Positions 7,501 to 16,064 of a DNA stretch of 35,930 bases are shown in pieces. A model generated the notes under the pieces. The model was not told the origin of the DNA. It worked only from the letters and a program-made list of their open reading frames with translations, and searched no databases. Source of the DNA: a virus. The DNA is taken from IMG/VR virus record IMGVR_UViG_3300037847_004068, positions 1-35,930 of that record; one strand, 5' to 3'. How positions within the stretch are numbered: the first letter of the stretch is position 1; every line of letters begins with the position of its first letter. The translations under genes were made by a program, and so were the position numbers.

Positions 7501-10500
7501 ATATTTCTTACCAGCTTTATCTTTATATATGTAAGCAAGATTTGCTGCACGCTTAAGTGGAGACTGCATGTTACTGCCCATACTCATCATAAGCATTGCA
7601 AAATCTTCTTTGGTAAGCGCTCCTTTTTTAATTTGATCTTTATAATGTTGCGCAATATCTTTAACAAACTCTTCAGAAATTTTAGCTTGTTTTTTTCTAG
7701 CTTTATAGTTTTTGTCTGACATAGCAGACTTAGAAGTTTCAGACAAAAGAGATGTATCTATTTTATTACCATCTATGTTTTGAAACTTAGATAGACTACC
7801 CTTTTTAGTAGTTTTTATTGTTTCGTCGCTAAAAACTTTTTTTATTACGTTGTCAACAAAATCTTTTTTGCTGTCAAACACCTGATATCTTTGAGATCCA
7901 AAAGACTCACCTTCTTTTAATATTACTTCTACAACAACCCCTTCTTTATTAACAGTAAAATTACCTCTACTAATTTTCGAGCTAGTCGCGTACATACCGC
8001 TAGCGTGAACAAGCATCATAAACGCTTTTTCTTTACCGTACTTGTTTATTAGTTTTTTAGCTACAGCTACTACTTCAGCTCTTGCTCTATTTATATTGTC
8101 AATATTATCGAAGCTTTTTGATAACTGTATAAACTTACCAGCGTCGTCTTTTAAATCTAAATACTGCGCTAGATTCATTTCAAGCTCAGCCGCCTTTAGA
8201 TTATCATATAAGTATTCGTTTAAAGTTTGCTCAGGCTTTGTTTTTACATTAACATGTCTTTCGTTTATGTCGCCATATCTACTAGCTAACTTAAATATTT
8301 CTTTACCTAATTTTGTTGTTTTGCCAGTTGTAAATATATCTCCGTAAATATTTTTAACAGCGTCCATAACCTGCTCTTGATCTCTAACATTTACGATTTT
8401 TAAGTTCGCACTTAGTAGTGGTAGATTTTCGTAAAAATTAGCTAGCTCAGCGTCAGTTAAACCTTTTACAACAGCACTAAGTTTAACAGTATCAAAGCTT
8501 AGTTTTTCACTTTTTTGGCTTTCTCTAGCTTTATTATATAACCTAAGCTCAGCTTTTAAAACCTCGCTTAAGTCGTTAGATTTCTCTGATATTACTTTAT
8601 CAATAGCTTCTGCTGTTAAATCTGCAGAAATAAACTCAGCTAATCCTCTTTGTCTAGCTAATAGTGTAGTGTAACCACCTTCAGTAAAATACTTAGTCCA
8701 CTTAGCCTTTGTAGTCGTTATGTTAAATATACCTTTTCTATAATAACTATCTTTTTTAAGGCCTGGTTTGTCAGACTTTCTAGTAACCCTTTGCTCCTCA
8801 CCAATTTTTTCTATATCAAATAACTGATTGTACTTTTTCTTTATAGTAGTAACGTCGAGTCTATTTATATAGTCTTGATAGTTAAGAGCATGATGCGCTT
8901 TGTATTCTTCACTTACAACTACTTTACCACCTACGTTTCTAATAGCACCCATTTGAGCTTTAACCGCTTTAGCAAAGTCTTTTGATACAAGCTTTTCTAT
9001 TTGTTCAATTAAATTTTCTGGATTTTGCTCTATTAAATCATTTATTTTATTTTCAATTTGACTAGATATAACGTCTTTGTTGTCAAGAGTAATATCTTTT
9101 AGTGACTTAATTTCTCTAGCTTTTTTAACTCTTTTAGTATCAGCTACAACCTCTTGTTTCGGCGCAGCTATTGTTTCAGCCACAGTTCTGCCGCTATCGT
9201 CTTTAGCATCGATCCTTGTCTCTTGTTTTTTCCTTGCTCCCTCTACCGCTAGCTCTTTAGCTGCAACTAGCTTACCAAAGCCAACGTTAGCCATTAAAAA
9301 CTCACCAATAGTTACACCCTCTGTACCGCCTACTTTTCTTTCAGCTTTCGGATCATAGTTTATTAAACGATCGGTTACAGCTTCAATAGTCTTTTGAGTC
9401 TTTTCAGGACTCATGTTTAAGCTTCTTATGTAATTGTTAATAGCACCACCAGGTAGCATAGTGTTATAGATTTTATCAAAACCTTTTCTTCCACTAGCTT
9501 GAAACTCTTCTTTAGTATATTCCTTGCCTTCTGCCTCTATGTTTCGCTTAATCTCCTGCTCTATAGCATTAACAGCTTCAACAGCTTTAGATCTATTCTT
9601 AACAGCAACAGACTCTTTTACTTCTCTTTCTTTATCGTCAGCGTCTACACGGCCAGTAGGTGTTCTACCCGTGTATCTTTCGCCAGTGCCGTTAAAGTCG
9701 TTATACTTTTGTAAAAACTTTAAAGTATTTTCAGCGTTAAAATTACTGAAGTCTATATCACCTACTTTTTGACTTGTACCTTTTCTAAAAATATCTTGAA
9801 GCAACTCACCCATAGCTGCTAAAGTACCACCGTTTTCTATATTAATATCTTTAGTCTGCACGTAATTTAACGCGTCTGAAAGCGATGTAAAAAACTCTTC
9901 TTTACCTATCTTTGTGTCTAATCCCGTACCTTGCATTTCGTATACCGCTAGCTTTTCAAATAAACGCGCCTTTACTTCTTGCATTTTAGGATCGTTGCTT
10001 TCCCGTATTTCCTTCAACGCGCCTTCAATAAAAGAGTCTAGCTCTTGCGCTTCCATGCCATCAAGTACAAAGTGCAATATCTCGTGGTGTGCTACGTTAC
10101 TAGCAGACCAATCACCTTCTCTTATGTTTTTCCTAACGTTATCGTTAACTAAAATCGCAATATCTCCTAAATTAGCTCCGTTAATATCGCCATTTAACAA
10201 TCTTTTAAGATGCTCTTCCCCTAGTCTATCTTGAAGTTTATTTTTCTTTATATAATTTTCAGCTTCAGTTACAGTTTCAAAAGTGACAACTTTCTTATCT
10301 TTAAAGATACCTTCGTTTTTGTTATTAACCCAATTAGCAATTCCAACACCAGTAGTTAAATAGTCTTGAATTAAAACTTTATATTTATTTTCGTCTTTAA
10401 GCTCTTGTAGTTTGTCTTTTTTTCTTTTTACCTGTATCTCTTCGTCTGTAGTGTATTTGCCGTAGTTTTCTTCACCAATCTCTTTTTTAGTTTTTTTGAT

Positions 10501-12801
10501 ATTTTCTTCTAAAGCATTAATTTCTTCCTCAAGTTTTGTTTGCTCTACAAGGTTGTCAATAACTTCACCTTTTTCTTCGCCGTCTAAGTTTTTAAGTTTC
10601 CTGTTACTAACAAGTTGTTCTGCGGCCTCTAGCTCTCCAAACAAATCGTTTCTTGTTCTTTTATCTATTTCACCAGCTTTAAACAGCGCATCTATCTCTT
10701 CTTTCTTTTTATTTATAATACCTCTTACAGACTCAGGATCTCTTATACCTTGAACGTGAGATATAGTTTCTTGTACACTAGTGGTAATAACATTACCACC
10801 TGTAATTAAAAAAGGAGTTGTTAAAAAAGCTTGACCAGCAGCCTCGCTTATTCTTTTTATATTAAATGAAGTGTCTTTAAAATCTCCAGTAGCAATACCA
10901 ACATTTGTGATGCTTGACACCTCTTGCAAACTTTCTGTTATAGACTCCATAAGAGAAGCTTGTGTTAACTCTTTACCAGCTGATTTCCAACCTTGGCTAA
11001 GAAATTTCTTAAAATTACCGTCAAGCAACTTCCTTAACATGTCTTTTGGTAAAAATTTTGTTCCAGCTTTAAGCACAAAAGCGTTACCAATAAGGTCTAG
11101 ACCGGCAGTTTGAAAGCCAGTTCTTACAGCAGCATCGGTATTAGCCTCCCCTTTGTTAACGATATCTAGCATAGCATCTGCTTTTTCTTGATCGTTCAAC
11201 GCTGACCATTTCTGCATTTTCGCTTCATCACTATCACCAGGAAACATTTTGTCTCTGGCTATTTCCGATACAATCTCAAAGTACGCTCCGCCACCTTCTT
11301 GCATATACGTTGAGCCACCCATCGTAAGTATAGCGCCTAACATTTGGACACCTTGTGTTCCAATCATACGCCAATATTCGTCAAGAGTTAAGTCAGGATC
11401 AAGTACGCTTTCACCAAAAATAGTAGGGTGAATTACATCATTTAAAGATTTTTGATAATCCATCGATGTAATAATATTATCTCTAATATCTTCTTCGTAA
11501 AATTTAATTCTATTCTCTAAAACTTGTCTTCTTTCGCCAACCGTATATTTTCCTTTTACTCCAGAAGTTTTTTCCCAGTTTTTGTTAAAAGCAGGCATAT
11601 TAAGATCTGGTCGTTCTTTGCTATCAGGTAAATACGTAATTACTTCTCCACTAAACTTAAGTATCTCATCATCAGCTCTACCTTCTAGACTTTTTAGTTC
11701 TTTTGCGGCATCTTCAGCTAAAGTGCTAACTTTTAACGCTTGCGCATTGTAGTACGATTGCGGTATTTGATAAATACCAGTTATATAAGCACCTCTAAGC
11801 GTCTTATTTGCTATAGGAAGGTCTTTTATTATTGAGCCTACAAAACCTTGAGAAAGAACTGCATCTTCTTTTTCTACTCTAACTTTCTCTTTTATAGCAC
11901 CGCCAAACCTAGTGCCAACACCTTGGTGAATTGAGTTTATAGTTTTAGCAAGATCTTCGTCTACAAGTAATCTATTATACACTTCTTCACTAAAAAGTTC
12001 ATTAAACTCTTTCATAAAGTTTTCTTGACCTTCTTGTGTAGAAATATCGTGTTTAGATTTTAAGCTTTCTGCCAAAGACGTCAAAAACTCGGTATCTTCA
12101 CCTAGTGATTCACTAAGAGATACTGCTGCTTTGTCAACAGCCTCACTATCAGCTTTTTGTAATATACGATTGGTGTGATCAAGTAGTTCGTCAGAAGTTA
12201 GTTCTGCTATAGTTTTTGTTGATCCGTCTTCATTTTTAAAAGATATCTCGCTGGTGTCAGCTAAACTCCATCCGTTAGAGTATTCCGCAGAGTTTATAGA
12301 AGGGTCATCATCAGCGTGCGCTTTAATGAAGTCATTCATTTGATTTGCCATCTTATCACTTGCTCCAGTGGCAAATCCAAAAATATCAGCGTTGACGCTA
12401 AATGTTTCTTCTGCTCCATCAGGAGCTATTACTTTAACGTAGTCAAGACCAGGTACAGCCTCTTCAAACTCAAAGCCTAAACCACTAAATCTGTTTTTCA
12501 ACATTTCTACGGCCTTACCTTCACCTCGTCCTGTAATGTCACTTGTAACTTGAGGTAATGTAACTTCGCCAGGTGTTGTAGTAGCTACAGGCTTATTGTC
12601 TTCAGCAACTTTAGAACCTAATCCAAGTAAAGAAGAAAAGTCTTCAACATTTCCTCCGTAGCCTGCTGCTGCAGAGTTTTTGTGAGCTAAATTTAACGCT
12701 TCTTGATTGGTAGATATAAGTTCAACGAACTGTTCTCTAGTACCACCATAGCCATTAGCTTTAGCGTCTTCAAACGCTTGATTTAAAGCTTCTTCGTTCA
12801 T
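4522..12801 (-). CDS. Giant polyvalent internal/ejected virion protein (zincin motif, HAD phosphatase domain)
   Basis: 2759 residues. Two GYGG repeats open the protein (about 6-60). A Gly-rich, moderately hydrophobic region lies near 470-700, then a charged coiled coil near 700-800. HEILH at 906-910, in the context SNVAHHEILHFVLDGM, is a gluzincin-type metalloprotease motif; a downstream EEFFTSLSDAL may supply the third ligand. A complete HAD set follows: DFDDTLA (D1907, D1909), T1986 in FILTAR, K2023 and DD 2042-2043. The HAD module is bracketed by FSESM at 1876-1880 and 2071-2075. The C-terminal third ends in a hydrophobic segment near 2545-2570 and a Lys-rich tail. Multi-enzyme giants of this kind are described as phage polyvalent proteins, thought to be packaged and delivered into the host. 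Position after internal-protein genes supports that. Substrates are unknown. Confidence 0.85.
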   Translation of the reverse strand: MNEEALNQAFEDAKANGYGGTREQFVELISTNQEALNLAHKNSAAAGYGGNVEDFSSLLGLGSKVAEDNKPVATTTPGEVTLPQVTSDITGRGEGKAVEMLKNRFSGLGFEFEEAVPGLDYVKVIAPDGAEETFSVNADIFGFATGASDKMANQMNDFIKAHADDDPSINSAEYSNGWSLADTSEISFKNEDGSTKTIAELTSDELLDHTNRILQKADSEAVDKAAVSLSESLGEDTEFLTSLAESLKSKHDISTQEGQENFMKEFNELFSEEVYNRLLVDEDLAKTINSIHQGVGTRFGGAIKEKVRVEKEDAVLSQGFVGSIIKDLPIANKTLRGAYITGIYQIPQSYYNAQALKVSTLAEDAAKELKSLEGRADDEILKFSGEVITYLPDSKERPDLNMPAFNKNWEKTSGVKGKYTVGERRQVLENRIKFYEEDIRDNIITSMDYQKSLNDVIHPTIFGESVLDPDLTLDEYWRMIGTQGVQMLGAILTMGGSTYMQEGGGAYFEIVSEIARDKMFPGDSDEAKMQKWSALNDQEKADAMLDIVNKGEANTDAAVRTGFQTAGLDLIGNAFVLKAGTKFLPKDMLRKLLDGNFKKFLSQGWKSAGKELTQASLMESITESLQEVSSITNVGIATGDFKDTSFNIKRISEAAGQAFLTTPFLITGGNVITTSVQETISHVQGIRDPESVRGIINKKKEEIDALFKAGEIDKRTRNDLFGELEAAEQLVSNRKLKNLDGEEKGEVIDNLVEQTKLEEEINALEENIKKTKKEIGEENYGKYTTDEEIQVKRKKDKLQELKDENKYKVLIQDYLTTGVGIANWVNNKNEGIFKDKKVVTFETVTEAENYIKKNKLQDRLGEEHLKRLLNGDINGANLGDIAILVNDNVRKNIREGDWSASNVAHHEILHFVLDGMEAQELDSFIEGALKEIRESNDPKMQEVKARLFEKLAVYEMQGTGLDTKIGKEEFFTSLSDALNYVQTKDINIENGGTLAAMGELLQDIFRKGTSQKVGDIDFSNFNAENTLKFLQKYNDFNGTGERYTGRTPTGRVDADDKEREVKESVAVKNRSKAVEAVNAIEQEIKRNIEAEGKEYTKEEFQASGRKGFDKIYNTMLPGGAINNYIRSLNMSPEKTQKTIEAVTDRLINYDPKAERKVGGTEGVTIGEFLMANVGFGKLVAAKELAVEGARKKQETRIDAKDDSGRTVAETIAAPKQEVVADTKRVKKAREIKSLKDITLDNKDVISSQIENKINDLIEQNPENLIEQIEKLVSKDFAKAVKAQMGAIRNVGGKVVVSEEYKAHHALNYQDYINRLDVTTIKKKYNQLFDIEKIGEEQRVTRKSDKPGLKKDSYYRKGIFNITTTKAKWTKYFTEGGYTTLLARQRGLAEFISADLTAEAIDKVISEKSNDLSEVLKAELRLYNKARESQKSEKLSFDTVKLSAVVKGLTDAELANFYENLPLLSANLKIVNVRDQEQVMDAVKNIYGDIFTTGKTTKLGKEIFKLASRYGDINERHVNVKTKPEQTLNEYLYDNLKAAELEMNLAQYLDLKDDAGKFIQLSKSFDNIDNINRARAEVVAVAKKLINKYGKEKAFMMLVHASGMYATSSKISRGNFTVNKEGVVVEVILKEGESFGSQRYQVFDSKKDFVDNVIKKVFSDETIKTTKKGSLSKFQNIDGNKIDTSLLSETSKSAMSDKNYKARKKQAKISEEFVKDIAQHYKDQIKKGALTKEDFAMLMMSMGSNMQSPLKRAANLAYIYKDKAGKKYTGELRYEHMIPTNYMVMQITNAYMNDGAVDLDALFKEYTVAVIPATMDKILENMGLVHVMPVGYRPGESSTSRYYNMSTFGHPDLYAIESLDPSAKTKTYGENVANIKFSESMSTGNQSLIKAIRNSRIPRKPKGITVLDFDDTLATTRSNVLYTTPDGVTGKLNAEEFAKQGADLLAEGYTFDFSEFNKVVEGKTAPLFAKAQKLAGKFGTKNMFILTARAPESQAAIKEFLDANGLVIPIENITGLGNSTAQAKADWIAGKVAEGYNDFYFADDAIQNVKAVKNMLNQFDVKSKVQQAKVKFSESMNVDFNKILEEVSGIDAAKRFSDTKARKRGKDKGKFRFFVPPSHEDFVGLLYNFMGKGEKGNAHRDFFEKSLLRPLNRANRELDTARQAIANDYKKLNKSFPDVKKKFNKEVPQGDFTFQDAIRVYLWDKHGHTIPGLSKTDQQGLVDLVKNDQQLQAYAEVLNRISKLEDYVSPSEVWEVNDIRTDLEAATGRVGRAQYFEEFINNADIIFSKENLNKIEAAYGKSMRDAIEDMLYRIKTGRNRPSGTNAIVNEFVNFINGAVGSVMFFNMRSAVLQQMSIVNYINFADNNMLAAAKAFANQKQYWTDWAYIFNSADLKQRRGGIQTDVNGAELASKIQGSRNPFRAAVKELLRVGFTPTQIADSMAIATGGATFYRNRVNLYIKKGLNKKEAENKAWEDFLDVTQTTQQSARPDMVSQQQASPLGKFILAFQNVTSQFNRVGKKAFLDLKNRRKTNPNATQLQNDLSNVSRVVYYLAVQNLIFYALQSALFATMFDDDEDDEKLLKKKGRMINGSIDSVLRGTGVYGAVAATLKNMVIKQLEQREKPAHAKDESAVLMEMLNVSPPLGIKARQIVNAEKTLNYNKKEIEEMETFDIDNPQWSATASYIQGVTNIPTAQLYRKTQNVREALNNEHSIMNRILMFSGWSKWNLDIEEEDSKSKKKKGSSKKQGFGKPKRKGTLPK

Positions 12802-12802
12802 A

Positions 12803-14770
12803 TTACTTTATCTTATTATACTCTTCTAGTATGTTCTCGCTAGTAAGAGGCACGTTTCTTGCTCTTAAGTTTTCCGCAGCTTGCTGCATAAGCCGATCTC
12901 TTTCTTTATCTTTTTTTGATTTGTTATCGTCAGCACTTTTAGCTGCCCCAGAGCTCGTCTCTGTGCTCGTTTGCCCAGCGGGCTTAGGAGTTGTACCTAA
13001 AAGCTTTCTAACCATCATGTCTGCTTGTGACGAGCTAGCAAATACTCGTTTACCGTCTATAACAACCATAGCGCCCCAGTCTGACTGAGTGCCTTTGTCA
13101 TATCTTCCACTTCCAGCGTATATCTTACCGCCTTTACCATCTGTCCAGTTTCCTGACTTTTCATCTCTTGTCCAATCGTTAATGTTAAATACTTCATCAA
13201 CGTAGTTGCTAGGGAACCCTTGCGCTTCTTCTTCTTGGTTAGTATCAAAGTTTGACCAGTTTCCAGTACTTTTACCGCTAGACTTAGGAGTAACTAAATC
13301 TAAGAACTGTGGTTCAGATATACCTAAGCTTGATACAAATGATTGAGGGCCACCGTAAGATAATCTTTCTTCACCATCCTCTCCTTCAATCATTTCATAC
13401 CATTCATTTTTAGCAGGATCGTATGTGAATTTAGTACCTAACATAGTAACACTCGTTTCTTTACCATCTACTGATTTACTAAGAGCATTATATAACTGCA
13501 TTGCTGGCCCGTGCTTTAAATATTGATCAGTGCCTCCGATGTATAAGCTATCTTTTGTTTCTGTCCAGAGTTTAGTTTCGTCTGTTGTAGTTGTTTCCTT
13601 TTTTAAGTTAGATATTCTCTCATTAAGCGCATCTATTTTATCTTGAACCTTGTCGTTAGCACCCATGAGTTCTCGACCTATATCAAGGCTTCTTTGACCC
13701 TCTGTGTCTGTAAACCATTTAGCAGCAACGCTAAAAGCAAAATCTCTATCTTCTGCTGAAGGTTGAGTTAATGTTTTTACAAACTGTATGTAATTTTCTT
13801 CTGTGCCAAAATCTTCTCTAGTTATTTTTCCATCAGGTTTACCGTTGTCTCCCTTTGTATCTAGCTCAGGTTTCATTTCATATAAAACAGAAAATATTTG
13901 AGCTGCTACCTCGCTATTAGGGTCGTGCAAAGCTTCATAATAACTCATAGGTTGACCAAACATTTTGGCAGTAGTAACACTTGAAAAACCTGAAGCATTA
14001 TTTTTAAACAATTCTAGCAAATCGTTTTGCATCTTACCAAACAACATCTCTTCTGTTAAGCCTCGAGTATTTTTAGCAGTTGATTTAGCATCGTTAAAAA
14101 TTTTATTGACATCAGCAATTAAAGCTGTATCTTTAACAACAAGCATGTCGTTTAATTCAGCTAAAGGTACGTGATCAAACTTTTCACCGTCTTTAGAAGT
14201 AAACGAAAATGAAACTTTACCGTTTTCTTTGTGTACTTGAAAATTTGCATCTGTATCGTCTCCAGTGTAATACTTAGCAACTTGCCCTATAAAATCTAAT
14301 GTACCAGCACCAGTTAACACAGGATCGTAAGCCTTAGTTTGAAAATTAGTAATTAACTCTTGAGACTTTTGTGCTGTAGACTGGTTGTCTTTAATGTATT
14401 TATTAACGTCATATAAAAGATCTTCTCTTTTTCTTTTGTTTTCCTCGCCATACAAACCTATTCCTTCTAGTTGATTTCTATAATCAGCTAATACGTTCAT
14501 CATTTCATCTCGTTCGTCTCTGTTCTCTATAGTACCATCATTTATTTGAGTTGCAAGTTTATCTATTGCACTTTGAACACCATCGTTGACACTATTTATT
14601 TCTTTCATACTTTCTTCAAAGTTAGTAGAAATATTTTCCATCATGTCTTTATAGTCACTGATAAAACCAGTGGCCATATCTTTCATGTCAAATGGCTTTT
14701 GTGCTTCAGCAAACTTACCTGCTGCGCTTACTATCGTTGCGTCTGCTTTTATATTCATGTTAGTTGCCAT
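12803..14770 (-). CDS. Probable internal virion protein, 655 residues
   Basis: No clear family. Residues 1-170 are mostly helical and charged (repeated Asp/Glu/Lys with heptad-like spacing, for example NFEESMKEINSVNDGVQSA), followed by a short beta-rich stretch (FQVHKENGKVSFSFTSKDGE), and a loop DTKGDNGKPDGKITREDF near residue 307 that resembles a degenerate EF-hand or dockerin-like calcium loop. The C-terminus is Ser/Lys rich then ends in a short helix (RARNVPLTSENILEEYNKIK). It lies one base from the giant polyvalent gene and three bases from the 295-residue internal protein, so the three probably form a unit comparable in position to the internal core/ejection proteins of T7-type phages. 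The role is inferred from position. Confidence 0.75.
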   Translation of the reverse strand: MATNMNIKADATIVSAAGKFAEAQKPFDMKDMATGFISDYKDMMENISTNFEESMKEINSVNDGVQSAIDKLATQINDGTIENRDERDEMMNVLADYRNQLEGIGLYGEENKRKREDLLYDVNKYIKDNQSTAQKSQELITNFQTKAYDPVLTGAGTLDFIGQVAKYYTGDDTDANFQVHKENGKVSFSFTSKDGEKFDHVPLAELNDMLVVKDTALIADVNKIFNDAKSTAKNTRGLTEEMLFGKMQNDLLELFKNNASGFSSVTTAKMFGQPMSYYEALHDPNSEVAAQIFSVLYEMKPELDTKGDNGKPDGKITREDFGTEENYIQFVKTLTQPSAEDRDFAFSVAAKWFTDTEGQRSLDIGRELMGANDKVQDKIDALNERISNLKKETTTTDETKLWTETKDSLYIGGTDQYLKHGPAMQLYNALSKSVDGKETSVTMLGTKFTYDPAKNEWYEMIEGEDGEERLSYGGPQSFVSSLGISEPQFLDLVTPKSSGKSTGNWSNFDTNQEEEAQGFPSNYVDEVFNINDWTRDEKSGNWTDGKGGKIYAGSGRYDKGTQSDWGAMVVIDGKRVFASSSQADMMVRKLLGTTPKPAGQTSTETSSGAAKSADDNKSKKDKERDRLMQQAAENLRARNVPLTSENILEEYNKIK

Positions 14771-14773
14771 TGT

Positions 14774-15661
14774 TTAGTTAAGAAAGTCAAGGGATATATC
14801 TCCGTATGTATTTGTCGGTAATCCAGTTACTTCAGTTCCTCCACCAACGGTTGTTGGAGTAGAGATTGTTCCTCCTGATCCTGAGTACGCAAAAGGATTA
14901 GTAGTTGTAGTACTCCCGCTGCCCATGTTGTCAAATAGACTGTTAAAATCTATTTGATTAGCAAAATTCATCATCATCTGATTATTAGCCATTTGCATTT
15001 GCGCGCCTAGCATACCCATCTGCATTTGATTTGCGTATGCACCCTGTACGCCAGCCGCTGCACCCGCTGCCTCTTGGAAACCAACGCCCAGTAAAGTAGC
15101 TTGCCTTTGCATCTCTGCTTGCTGGACAGCCATATCGCCACCTCTTCTAGCCATCTCAGCTTGAAATGCCCCTTGTCTTTGTAGCTGTTGTATTCTTGCG
15201 CCACCTTGTGCAGCAAGTCTTTCGTTCATAGATTCTTGTCGAGCTATATCAGCGGAAACTTGTCTCGCTTGTATAGTACCTTGTTGGGCTAAAGATTGCG
15301 CTAAACTAGCTATACCAGAAGCACCAGCGGCGCCACTTAGTCGCTCTAATATATTAGCCCTTTGCTGAGTGCCTTGCTCCATTTGAAACCTAGCAGCGTC
15401 TTGACTTACTGTTAAATCTTCAAACGTGTTTTCCATGTTTGCAAAAGGATTTTCAAGACTTGCGTATGGGTTAAAAAACTCGAACTCTCTATATCTTTGG
15501 CGCTGCTCTTCGAGTTTAGCCATAGCTTCTCGCTGCAATTGTAGCTGCGCTTCTGCTTGTTCGGCGGCTAGCCTTTGACCTTCTTTCGCTGTCTTATTAG
15601 CTTTTTGTTGCCCAAATAGACTTACAACTGCAGGTACTACTACGTTCCAAGGAAATGCCAT
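14774..15661 (-). CDS. Ala/Gln-rich coiled-coil internal virion protein
   Basis: 295 residues. A short hydrophobic N-terminus (MAFPWNVVVPAVVSLFGQQK) is followed by a long Glu/Gln/Arg helix (about 25-60), the conserved-looking segment FFNPYASLENPFANMENTFE, another long Ala/Gln-rich helical stretch with Gly-rich hinges (GAAGASGIASLAQSLAQQG), a Met/Gln/Asn-rich region (MQMANNQMMMNFANQ) and a Gly/Thr-rich tail. This composition matches small ejection/internal core proteins that line or traverse the portal channel; similar sequences are familiar from marine phage contigs. First gene after the 64-base gap at 15662-15725, so it may head a transcription unit with the 655- and 2759-residue genes. Confidence 0.78.
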   Translation of the reverse strand: MAFPWNVVVPAVVSLFGQQKANKTAKEGQRLAAEQAEAQLQLQREAMAKLEEQRQRYREFEFFNPYASLENPFANMENTFEDLTVSQDAARFQMEQGTQQRANILERLSGAAGASGIASLAQSLAQQGTIQARQVSADIARQESMNERLAAQGGARIQQLQRQGAFQAEMARRGGDMAVQQAEMQRQATLLGVGFQEAAGAAAGVQGAYANQMQMGMLGAQMQMANNQMMMNFANQIDFNSLFDNMGSGSTTTTNPFAYSGSGGTISTPTTVGGGTEVTGLPTNTYGDISLDFLN

Positions 15662-15684
15662 TTTGATTATTATTTATTGATTAT

Positions 15685-15698
15685 TATAGTATACTATA
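15685..15698. repeat. 14-base perfect palindrome in intergenic gap
   Basis: The only gap of note in the tail region (15662-15725) contains TATAGTATACTATA, a perfect inverted repeat. An overlapping, competing stem ACTATA/TATAGT lies beside it. On the minus strand TATAAT occurs directly at its downstream edge. It could be a promoter/operator for the internal-protein genes, but low-complexity A/T sequence makes chance likely. Confidence 0.4.
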
Positions 15699-15725
15699 CT
15701 CATATATAGTTACATTTTTTACTTG

Positions 15726-16064
15726 TTATTTACTACTTACCGTTATTTCTGAACCTACTGAAAAAAGCTCTGCTGGTTGTGTAGAGTTGTTTTGCAATGT
15801 TACAGTTGCGTAATACCCTTTTAATGAAGATACGCTAATCAACTCGTCTTTAGCAAACGCTATAATATCTCCTTGGCTCATAGGTATGTCAGCATCTATC
15901 TCTACATAACTAGGTCCTATAGAAACTACTCTACCAGCATAACCCATGTTGTTTGCTAATGTTTCACCTGTGTCTGATATATTTGTTGTAGAAGAAGATA
16001 CGAATAATCTATCTCCTATGGACACAGAAGAGTCTACTATTGAGTTTTGTAAGTTTATTATCAT
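15726..16064 (-). CDS. Small beta-rich virion protein (decoration or fibre-associated)
   Basis: 112 residues, almost entirely short beta strands separated by Ser/Thr/Gly turns. Features: SIGDRLFVSSSTTN, a barrel-like segment GYAGRVVSIGPSYVEIDAD followed by GDIIAFAKD, and the conserved-looking C-terminus LKGYYATVTLQNNSTQPAEL then FSVGSEITVSSK. The last block is one I recall from structural proteins of marine phages. Its ATG overlaps the stop of the 474-residue gene (ATGA), implying coupled translation with that protein, perhaps as partner or cap. Function not determined. Confidence 0.75.
   Translation of the reverse strand: MIINLQNSIVDSSVSIGDRLFVSSSTTNISDTGETLANNMGYAGRVVSIGPSYVEIDADIPMSQGDIIAFAKDELISVSSLKGYYATVTLQNNSTQPAELFSVGSEITVSSK

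Noticed and set aside
7440-7520. HNH-like nuclease (LRYEHMIPTN) in the giant protein
   Set aside because: A single Glu-His-Met-x-Pro is not enough; the further His/Asn residues of an HNH site were not found at the right spacing.
9240-9330. Sigma-factor-like region in the giant protein (VTIGEFLMANVGFGK then AAKELAVEGARKK)
   Set aside because: A faint resemblance in helix pattern only; no conserved promoter-recognition residues could be identified.
8042-12400. Plus-strand ORFs of 60-106 codons opposite the giant protein
   Set aside because: They are antisense shadows of a continuous 2759-codon frame and show low-complexity Ser/Leu-rich products.
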